Part shown: in pieces, positions 1-4,633 of the stretch
Layout of the letters: each line of letters begins with the position of its first letter
How positions within the stretch are numbered: the stretch's first letter is position 1
Assembly (NCBI GenBank): GCA_003135255.1
Contig: PLAX01000221.1
Span: 1-6,708, forward strand
Direction: 5' to 3'
DNA length: 6,708 nucleotides
Origin: Candidatus Dormiibacterota bacterium
Lineage (GTDB): Bacteria > Chloroflexota > Dormibacteria > Aeolococcales > Aeolococcaceae
Notes under the pieces: generated by a model
Told to the model about the DNA's origin: nothing
Seen by the model: the letters and a program-made list of their open reading frames with translations, nothing else
Database searches by the model: none
Made by a program: the position numbers and the translations under genes

Positions 1-686
1 GGAAATCGCTGCTCCTCATCCTCGGCACGGCGGGCTCGTGGTTCCTCCTCGACTACGTCTACTACGGGAACACCATCTCCGCCCCGGTCATCCTCCGGGG
101 GGTGGCGCCAGGGGCCAGCCTTCTCCAGTCGACGGCGTGGACCCTGATGCTCTTTGCCCTCTTCGCAGTCCCGGGATATGTCTGCGCCGTCCTCAACGTC
201 GACCGGGTCGGTCATCGCCGGCTGCAGTGGGTCGGCTTCCTGGCCATGGCGGTCTGTTTCGCGCTGATCGGCTTCATCCCAGGGCTGACCCACGTCATCG
301 TCCCCTTCCTGCTCATCTACGGGATCAGCTACTTCTTCACCGAGTTCGGGCCCAACGTGACCACCTTCCTGATCCCGACCGAGGTGTTCGGGGTCGGGGA
401 GCGGACGACCGGGCACGGCATCGCGGCGGGAGTGGGCAAGCTGGGTGCCTTCCTCGGCGTCTTTCTCTTCCCCGTGCTCAGCTCGACGCTGGGCCTGGGT
501 GGAGTGCTGATCCTCTGCTCCGGGGTGGGGGTGGCGGGCGCGCTCCTCACCCTGGTGCTCCCGGAGAAGAGCGGCCACAGCCTCGACGTCGCCCACCCGG
601 CCGCCACCTCGGTGCTCGTCACGGAGCCGGCCGTGCAGCTCCCGGCGGAGCCGGCCGAGCGGGTCCCTGCGGAGTCGGCGGCGTAG
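1..686 (+). CDS. MFS transporter, phosphate:H+ symporter (Pho84/PHS-like) type, 5'-partial
   Basis: This is the C-terminal half of a major facilitator permease. The frame is open from base 3 to the TAG at 684-686, so the start lies outside the window and about 227 residues are visible. Seen: a W-F-L-L-D-Y-x-Y-Y-G segment near bases 39-69, several hydrophobic helices, and the block FGPNVTTFLIPTEVF followed by GERTTGHGIAAGVGKLGAFLG (about 346-456). The last helix ends in E-K-S-G-x-S-L-D, the usual end of sugar/phosphate-type MFS proteins, followed by an Ala/Pro/Glu-rich tail of about 30 residues. Known: the FGPN...P.E.F...R.T.HG..A..GK.GA pattern is characteristic of the phosphate:H+ symporter branch typified by fungal Pho84/PiPT, where an Asp in the WF.LD helix takes part in substrate/proton coupling. 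Inferred: inner-membrane uptake of phosphate with protons. Another substrate within the sugar-porter superfamily cannot be excluded. No clear terminator follows it. Confidence 0.85.
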   Translation, partial: KSLLLILGTAGSWFLLDYVYYGNTISAPVILRGVAPGASLLQSTAWTLMLFALFAVPGYVCAVLNVDRVGHRRLQWVGFLAMAVCFALIGFIPGLTHVIVPFLLIYGISYFFTEFGPNVTTFLIPTEVFGVGERTTGHGIAAGVGKLGAFLGVFLFPVLSSTLGLGGVLILCSGVGVAGALLTLVLPEKSGHSLDVAHPAATSVLVTEPAVQLPAEPAERVPAESAA

Positions 687-730
687 CTCCGACGGGGCAG
701 GACGGGCGCAGCGCGCGGAGCGTCCGCAGT

Positions 731-739
731 TGCGAAGAT
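731..739 (+). promoter_or_regulatory. Possible extended -10 element upstream of the TauE/SafE gene
   Basis: TGC-GAAGAT resembles an extended -10 (TGn followed by nAnnnT). It lies 6 nt before the ATG at 746. The same arrangement, TGC-GAGAAT, lies 7 nt before the nfo ATG. No convincing -35 is visible. The assignment rests on pattern alone. Confidence 0.25.
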
Positions 740-745
740 TCCCCG

Positions 746-778
746 ATGGCCGGTTGGAAGGACCGCGGACCAGGGTGA
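746..778 (+). other. Possible 10-codon leader ORF overlapping the TauE/SafE start
   Basis: ATG at 746 opens a 10-residue reading frame, MAGWKDRGPG, ending in TGA at 776-778. That stop overlaps the GTG start of the downstream membrane protein at 775-777 (GTGA overlap), a typical layout for translational coupling. It sits directly behind a possible extended -10. It could equally be chance in GC-rich DNA, or mark a single-base sequencing error that hides an ATG start for the permease. No regulatory codon runs are present. Confidence 0.25.
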
Positions 779-1521
779 CCGGACTCGAGGCCGGGTTCGT
801 CGCCGGTGCCGGCGTGCTCGCCGGCATCGCCAACACCATCGGCGGGGGCGGCTCGCTGCTCAGCTACCCGGCGCTGCTGGGCGCCGGCCTCAACCCCCTC
901 GCCGCCAACGTCACCAACACGGTCGGGCTCGTCCCGGGCCTGCTGACCGGGAGTCATGGGTACCGCGCCGAGCTGACGGGGCAGGGGCGCCGCATCGGTC
1001 GCCTGCTGGTGCCGATGTCGATCGGCGGGGTGATCGGCACGGTCCTGCTGCTCCGGACCTCGCCGGGGGTCTTCACCCGGGTGGTGCCCTGGCTGATCAT
1101 CCTGGGCTGCCTCGCCCTCCTCTTCCAGCCCCTGCTGGCCCGGCTGGTCGGAACGCACACCGGGGAGAGGTCCCTGGTGTTCCGGGGCGGGCTGGTGCTC
1201 GGCGGGGTGTACGGCGCCTACTTCGGCGCGGCGCTGGGGGTGATGCTGCTCGCCATCCTCGGCCTCTTCATCCAGGACACCCTGCAGCGGCTCAATGCGG
1301 CCAAGGTGGTCTGCACCACCACCGTCAACGCCATCGCCGCCATCGGCTTCGCCATCTTCGGGCCCGTTCACTGGCTGGACGCGCTGGTGCTCGCCGCGGG
1401 CACGGTGGTCGGTGGCGCGCTCGGCGCCATGGCCGGCCGCCGCATCCCGCCGCTCGCCCTCCGCTACGGGGTGGCGGCGGTGGGGATCGGACTGGCGGTG
1501 AAGCTGCTGGTCGCGCCCTGA
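775..1521 (+). CDS. TauE/SafE family (sulfite/organoanion exporter-like) membrane protein
   Basis: The protein has 248 residues with about eight hydrophobic segments, close to the usual 240-270 for TauE/SafE proteins (PF01925). Two homologous halves are visible. The first has the glycine-rich loop N-T-I-G-G-G-G-S-L-L-S-Y-P (residues 20-32) followed by G-L-N-P-L-A-A-N-V-T-N-T. The second begins at F136 with R-G-G-L-V-L-G-G-V-Y-G-A-Y-F-G-A-A-L-G and continues N-A-A-K-V..T-T-V-N-A. This internal repeat is diagnostic of the family. I chose GTG 775 because the conserved N-terminus starts there and GGAAGGA (756-762) lies 12 nt upstream. An in-frame TTG at 730 would add 15 charged, non-conserved residues. 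Characterised members export sulfite, sulfoacetate or other small anions across the inner membrane; the substrate here is unknown. No sulfur-metabolism gene is adjacent. nfo follows after 31 bp on the same strand. Confidence 0.88.
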   Translation: MTGLEAGFVAGAGVLAGIANTIGGGGSLLSYPALLGAGLNPLAANVTNTVGLVPGLLTGSHGYRAELTGQGRRIGRLLVPMSIGGVIGTVLLLRTSPGVFTRVVPWLIILGCLALLFQPLLARLVGTHTGERSLVFRGGLVLGGVYGAYFGAALGVMLLAILGLFIQDTLQRLNAAKVVCTTTVNAIAAIGFAIFGPVHWLDALVLAAGTVVGGALGAMAGRRIPPLALRYGVAAVGIGLAVKLLVAP

Positions 1522-1536
1522 ACCCGATCCCGGCCT

Positions 1537-1545
1537 TGCGAGAAT
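1537..1545 (+). promoter_or_regulatory. Possible extended -10 element for nfo (leaderless)
   Basis: TGC-GAGAAT lies 7 nt before the nfo ATG and no Shine-Dalgarno-like sequence occurs in the 31-bp gap. The spacing would place transcription initiation at or next to the A of the ATG, giving a leaderless mRNA. No clear -35 is seen. This is suggestive only; read-through from the TauE/SafE gene is also possible. Confidence 0.3.
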
Positions 1546-1552
1546 CGCCCCC

Positions 1553-2434
1553 ATGCTGATCGGGGCCCATGTGGCGGCGCGCGGCGGCATCCACACCGCC
1601 GTGGACAACGCGCTGGCGATCGGAGCGGAGGTCATCCAGACCCACCCGACGCCGGCCCAGATGTGGCAGCCGCTCCGTCTCGAGGAGGCGGAGCGCGACC
1701 TCTACCTGCGGAAGTACGCGGCATCCGGGCTGCGCGGCCACTACCTGCACGCCGTCTACCTGATCAACCTCGCCTCGCCCAAGGAGGCGCTGGTCCGCTC
1801 CTCGGTGACCTCATTGGTTCACTACATGGAGGTGGCGGCCTCCCTCGATGCGGACGGGGTCGTCTTTCACCCCGGGTCCCACCTGGGGGCGGGCTTCGAC
1901 ACCGTCCTCGCCCAGGTGGCGGCGGCGATCCGTGAGGTGGGCGAGCGGAGCCCACCCGGGCGGCCCAGGCTCCTGGTGGAGAACAGCGCCGGATCGGGGG
2001 GCTGCGTGGGTCGCAGTTTCGAGGAGGTCGCGCGCATCGTCGAGGCCGCCGCCTCCGATCGCGTCGGGGTCTGCCTCGACACCCAGCACGCCTTCGCGAG
2101 CGGCTACGACGTTCGCGACCTGAGCGGGGTGGCACGGACCCTGGATGACTTCGACCGGCTGATCGGCTTCGAGCGGCTGGGCTTGGTCCACGCCAACGAC
2201 TCGGCGCGGGCGCTGGGCAGCAATGCCGACCGCCACGCCAACATCGGGGAGGGGGAGATCGGTGCAGCCGGCTTCCGGGTCCTTCTCGCCGACCCCCGGA
2301 TGCGGCGCGTGCCCTGGGTCCTCGAGGTGCCCGGCCCCGAGCGGAAGGGTCCGGACATCCGGCAGGTGAGCCTGTTGCGGGAGCTGGCCGGTATTCAGCC
2401 TTCCGGAGGCGGCGCCTCCGGAACACCCGCGTAG
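1553..2434 (+). CDS. nfo: Endonuclease IV (AP endonuclease)
   Basis: The 293-residue TIM-barrel enzyme of the Nfo/Apn1 family (E. coli Nfo has 285) cleaves DNA 5' of abasic sites and removes blocked 3' ends in base-excision repair, in the cytoplasm. All nine zinc ligands of the trinuclear site can be placed by motif: H66 (LHAVYLINLA), H106 (FHPGSHLG), E143 (VENSAGSG), D176 and H179 (CLDTQHAFASGYD), H213 (VHANDS), D226 and H228 (DRHANIGEGEIG) and E258 (VLEVPGPE). Each lies 2-3 residues before its E. coli counterpart. The protein starts directly with M-L-I-G-A-H-V, the normal N-terminus, so ATG 1553 is well supported despite the lack of a Shine-Dalgarno sequence. The last 10 residues are Gly/Ser/Ala-rich and are encoded by a hairpin shared with the end of the convergent gene. 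Nothing else nearby is a repair gene. Confidence 0.97.
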   Translation: MLIGAHVAARGGIHTAVDNALAIGAEVIQTHPTPAQMWQPLRLEEAERDLYLRKYAASGLRGHYLHAVYLINLASPKEALVRSSVTSLVHYMEVAASLDADGVVFHPGSHLGAGFDTVLAQVAAAIREVGERSPPGRPRLLVENSAGSGGCVGRSFEEVARIVEAAASDRVGVCLDTQHAFASGYDVRDLSGVARTLDDFDRLIGFERLGLVHANDSARALGSNADRHANIGEGEIGAAGFRVLLADPRMRRVPWVLEVPGPERKGPDIRQVSLLRELAGIQPSGGGASGTPA

Positions 2435-3207
2435 GCGACCTGCGGTCCGGGCCGGGTGCCTCCCCCTACCAGCGGCACCAGCTGCACCGCCAGGTTGTAG
2501 AGGGCGACCACCGCCAGCGCGACGATGGCGAGGATGAAGCCGATGCCAACCGTGACACTGAAGTAGGCGGACATCTGCGCGCTGATGAGGCTGGAGGTTC
2601 CCAGGCCGGCGGGGATGCCCGGCAGGCTGGAGCCCGAGACGGAGCCGAGGGCGCGCTGAGAGATCTTGTCGAGGACCTGAGTGCCCACCTGCCCCTGTTC
2701 GACGACCAGCAAGATGATCGCCACTGCCGCGGCAGCGGCCACCGCCAACCCGCGGAAGGCAAAGCGGGTGAGGCTCAGGAGGAGGCCGAGCAGCATGGCC
2801 ACGAGGGCCACCAGCAGCAGCGGCTGCACGCCGAGCCCAATCTGGTTCGCGTCGGCGCTGGTGGGAAGTGAGCTCGAGCTCCCCTCCTCCTTGGTCAGCG
2901 CCGAGCAGCCGCTCGGCTCCGCGCCGGCCACGCTCGGGGCGGATCCCGCCGTCAGATCGAGCCCCGTGTAGGTCGCGAAGTTGTAGTTGTCAAGGCTGTT
3001 GAGACAGCCGGTCAGTCCCGCGGGCTCTGAGACGCTCGCCCCTCCGCCCAGCCCCTGTGAGATGGAGGAGAGCGACCCGAGCTCCGCCGTGGCGGTGGTC
3101 GTGTTGCAGGAGACCCCGGCAAAGGGGAGCAGGAAGCAGAGCCCGGCCAGGACGAGGAGCACCGGCGACACGATCCGGGGGGCCGGTTCCTTGACGGCAG
3201 CAGCCAT
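2395..3207 (-). CDS. Four-helix membrane protein of unknown function (paralog B)
   Basis: I do not recognise a named family. The 270-residue protein has predicted membrane helices at about 13-33, 126-146, 151-170 and 216-242. Between helices 1 and 2 is a long Ser/Gly-rich loop, probably extracytoplasmic. It holds C68 and C101 bracketing Y80-T-G-L-x-L-x-x-G-x-A-P-S-V93, and the motif L-G-V-Q-P-L (125-130) opens helix 2. C24 and C34 lie in or just after helix 1. The C-terminal tail is Pro/Gly-rich. The start at 3207 is fixed by a GAGGAG Shine-Dalgarno sequence 7 nt upstream. The upstream minus-strand gene ends 41 nt before it and encodes a paralog with the same order of helices and motifs, so the two are probably co-transcribed. 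The 3' end overlaps nfo tail to tail by 40 bp. A role in the cell envelope is inferred only from membrane topology and the neighbouring lipoprotein/transporter pair. Confidence 0.8.
   Translation of the reverse strand: MAAAVKEPAPRIVSPVLLVLAGLCFLLPFAGVSCNTTTATAELGSLSSISQGLGGGASVSEPAGLTGCLNSLDNYNFATYTGLDLTAGSAPSVAGAEPSGCSALTKEEGSSSSLPTSADANQIGLGVQPLLLVALVAMLLGLLLSLTRFAFRGLAVAAAAAVAIILLVVEQGQVGTQVLDKISQRALGSVSGSSLPGIPAGLGTSSLISAQMSAYFSVTVGIGFILAIVALAVVALYNLAVQLVPLVGGGTRPGPQVAYAGVPEAPPPEG
2401..2423. terminator. Perfect hairpin in the convergent gene overlap, possible bidirectional terminator
   Basis: The arms TTCCGGAGGC (2401-2410) and GCCTCCGGAA (2414-2423) are exact reverse complements around a 3-nt loop GGC. 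The structure lies wholly within the 40-bp overlap of nfo (stop at 2434) and the minus-strand membrane protein gene (stop at 2395), exactly where a bidirectional terminator would be expected. No T-tract follows on either strand, so it is not a canonical intrinsic terminator. It could also act as an mRNA 3'-end stabiliser. Confidence 0.5.
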
Positions 3208-3214
3208 CTCTGCG

Positions 3215-3220
3215 CTCCTC
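3215..3220 (-). promoter_or_regulatory. Shine-Dalgarno sequence fixing the 3207 start
   Basis: On the minus strand this reads GAGGAG, 7 nt before the ATG at 3207. It is the clearest ribosome-binding site in the window. It selects this ATG over the much longer open frame that continues upstream. Confidence 0.8.
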
Positions 3221-3248
3221 GTGATCGCGGTCGCGAATGGCCGCAATG

Positions 3249-3872
3249 CTATGCGCTGGTGGAGCCGCCTGTGTGCGGCTCCTCCAACGGCGCCAGGGCG
3301 CCCCGCGCCCAGACGAGTCCGGACACGGCGAGCTGGGCCAGCACGCTGAGCAGGAGCAGACCGTCGACGACCCACAGTCCGGCATCCGGCCCGCTGGTGA
3401 CCGCCGCCGCTCCATGGCCGAAATGGCCGGCGAAGGCCTGGGCGAGGTTGGGCGCGTCCACGGCCAGCAGGACGGCGGCGCAGGTGCTGAGCACGCCGCT
3501 CGTCAGGCGGTGCCAGCGCGGTCCCCACAGAGTGGCCCCCACCGCTCCGAGGATGGCGAGGACGGCCACCAGGACCAGGGGCTGGACGCCCAGGCTGGCC
3601 TGGGCGGCGTCCTGGATCCGGGTGAGGCAGGCGGCGTTGACCGACGGAGCCGCACCGATGGCGAGGGAGAGGCCGCTGTAGGAGGCGATGCCACCATTGA
3701 CACAGGCGGCCGGCAGCGTCCCCAGGCCGGGCAACCGCTGGAGCTCGGCGATGAAGACGGGCGAGAAGGAGATCCTCACCATGCCGAGGACCAGGCTGCC
3801 GAGAGCGGACAGCAGGAGCAGCAGCGAGACGAGCCGGAGGGCCGGGTCCCGCCGCCGGTTCAGAGCGGACAT
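3249..3872 (-). CDS. Four-helix membrane protein of unknown function (paralog A)
   Basis: I do not recognise a named family. The 207-residue protein has a basic N-terminus (N-R-R-R) and predicted helices at about 12-31, 96-116, 123-139 and 165-188. The loop between helices 1 and 2 holds C57 and C82 bracketing Y65-S-G-L-x-L-x-x-G-x-A-P-S-V78, and L-G-V-Q-P-L (94-99) opens helix 2. The downstream gene has the same signature, spacing and helix order, so the two look like a tandem duplication that has since diverged strongly. The paired cysteines suggest a disulfide in an extracytoplasmic loop (inference). No Shine-Dalgarno sequence precedes ATG 3872, but TATCGT lies 8 nt upstream, suggesting a leaderless start. 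The gene is divergent from the LprG-like lipoprotein gene across 43 bp. The protein is shorter than paralog B mainly in the loops and the C-terminal tail. Confidence 0.78.
   Translation of the reverse strand: MSALNRRRDPALRLVSLLLLLSALGSLVLGMVRISFSPVFIAELQRLPGLGTLPAACVNGGIASYSGLSLAIGAAPSVNAACLTRIQDAAQASLGVQPLVLVAVLAILGAVGATLWGPRWHRLTSGVLSTCAAVLLAVDAPNLAQAFAGHFGHGAAAVTSGPDAGLWVVDGLLLLSVLAQLAVSGLVWARGALAPLEEPHTGGSTSA
3261..3282. repeat. Inverted repeat at the 3' end of paralog A
   Basis: GGAGCCGC (3261-3268) and GCGGCTCC (3275-3282) form a perfect 8-bp stem with a 6-nt loop. It lies in the last codons of the minus-strand gene ending at 3249, upstream of the Shine-Dalgarno sequence of the next gene in the same direction. 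It may be a partial terminator, an mRNA processing or stability element, or a chance consequence of GC richness. No T-tract follows. Confidence 0.35.
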
Positions 3873-3875
3873 GGC

Positions 3876-3906
3876 TTGCCACGATAGCGCCCCCGTCGGT
3901 CATACT
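3876..3906 (+). promoter_or_regulatory. Predicted promoter of the lipoprotein-MFS operon
   Basis: TTGCCA (3876-3881, five of six bases of the -35 consensus) and CATACT (3901-3906, four of six bases of the -10) are separated by 19 nt, slightly longer than ideal. The -10 ends 9 nt before ATG 3916, so the transcript would have almost no leader. The -35 overlaps the proposed start region of the divergent gene. Confidence 0.45.
3881..3886 (-). promoter_or_regulatory. Possible -10 element of the divergent membrane-protein operon
   Basis: On the minus strand this reads TATCGT, which fits TAnnnT, 8 nt before the ATG at 3872. No good -35 is visible at 16-18 nt. It overlaps by one base the -35 proposed for the plus-strand promoter, so the two would be mutually exclusive or co-regulated. 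Confidence 0.35.
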
Positions 3907-3915
3907 CGGCGGCCG

Positions 3916-4629
3916 ATGGGGTCTCGTCGCAGGGAGGGCTCGATCATCAATCGCCGGGGTCTCGCCGCAGTGGCCGGGCTGGCCGCGCTCATCGCCGGCT
4001 GTGGCTACACCGGGCCTTCCGCCACCACCCTGCTGCAGCGCGCCAAGACGGCCTTCGACCAGACCAGCTCCTTTCACATCCAGCTGACCAGCACGGACAC
4101 GACGGGCACCGGGACCGAGCTGACCGCCGCCGAGGGAGATGCCGTGCGCCCCGACGGGTTCACTGGGACGCTGACCGTCGAGGAGGCGGGATTCCCCCTT
4201 CAGATCAAGGTCATCTCCACCGGGGGCAAGTTCTACGTCCAGCTCCCCTTCTCCGACGACTTCGAGACGGCGAGCCCGTCGAAGTACGGGTTCGGAGACC
4301 CCGGACGGCTGCTCGATCCCAACACCGGCATCTCCACCCTGCTGACCTCGGCCCAGAAGCCAAGCATCGGCTCCTCGGTGCGGCTCAATGGCGAGTCGCT
4401 CCAGCAGGTCGACGCCACCCTCCCCGGCAACCTGCTGGCCTCGCTCCTGGTCGACGCCAACCCCAGCCAGCCCGTCGCCGCCGTCTTCTCCATCGACCTC
4501 GACAGCTACCAGGTCCGGGAGGTCGATCTGACCGGCCCCATCTTCGAGGCGGGCCACCAGAGCACGTTCCACCTGGTTCTGGACAATTATGGCGAGAACG
4601 TGAGCGTCAGCCCGCCGCCCGCGCCCTGA
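3916..4629 (+). CDS. LppX/LprAFG-family lipoprotein (LprG-like)
   Basis: The 237-residue protein has a basic N-terminus (R4-R6, R13-R14), a hydrophobic stretch at 16-27 and a lipobox I26-A-G-C29, so it should be acylated on C29 and anchored outside the cytoplasmic membrane. The mature part follows the LppX_LprAFG pattern (PF07161): S-S-F-H (51-54), A-E-G-D-x-x-R-P-D (72-80), G-G-K-F-Y-V-Q-L-P-F (103-112), L-L-D-P-N-T-G-I-S-T-L-L (132-143) and a C-terminal L-D-N-Y-G-E-N-V-S-V-S-P-P. Known: mycobacterial LprG binds triacylated lipids in a large pocket and works with the MFS protein Rv1410c/P55. Here too a P55-like transporter follows, 4 bp downstream, in the same order. I chose ATG 3916 because it gives a normal signal peptide; the frame stays open to 3688 but that would put about 76 hydrophilic residues in front. 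Inferred role: extracting or carrying lipid delivered by the transporter. LprA- or LprF-like specificity cannot be excluded. Confidence 0.87.
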   Translation: MGSRRREGSIINRRGLAAVAGLAALIAGCGYTGPSATTLLQRAKTAFDQTSSFHIQLTSTDTTGTGTELTAAEGDAVRPDGFTGTLTVEEAGFPLQIKVISTGGKFYVQLPFSDDFETASPSKYGFGDPGRLLDPNTGISTLLTSAQKPSIGSSVRLNGESLQQVDATLPGNLLASLLVDANPSQPVAAVFSIDLDSYQVREVDLTGPIFEAGHQSTFHLVLDNYGENVSVSPPPAP

Positions 4630-4633
4630 CGAG

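Noticed and set aside
700..725. GGACG...CGTCC as a terminator after the phosphate symporter-like gene
   Set aside because: Only 5 bp of stem with a long GC-rich loop and no T-tract; expected by chance at this base composition.
730..774. TTG start at 730 for the TauE/SafE gene
   Set aside because: The added residues are charged and unlike the family N-terminus, and the TTG lies in a possible -10 region. GTG 775 with GGAAGGA upstream fits better.
619..1635. A 338-codon minus-strand open frame antisense to the TauE/SafE gene
   Set aside because: Composition is Arg/Gly/Gln/Asp/His-rich with no hydrophobic core or motif, typical of the antisense of a GC-rich membrane protein gene.
2447..2455. 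Possible fusion of the two minus-strand paralogs by frameshift
   Set aside because: Each has its own stop and start, the downstream gene has a strong Shine-Dalgarno sequence, and each is complete with its own four helices.
3289..3302. GGCGCC-AG-GGCGCC repeated palindrome
   Set aside because: It lies in coding sequence, the hexamer is common in 70% GC DNA, and no wider symmetry surrounds it.
3688..3915. N-terminal extension of the lipoprotein frame
   Set aside because: It overlaps the divergent gene, is hydrophilic, and would bury the signal peptide about 76 residues into the protein.
3952..3990. Twin-arginine (Tat) signal in the lipoprotein
   Set aside because: R13-R14 is followed by G-L-A rather than the x-F-L-K pattern. 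A Sec lipoprotein signal explains the N-terminus.
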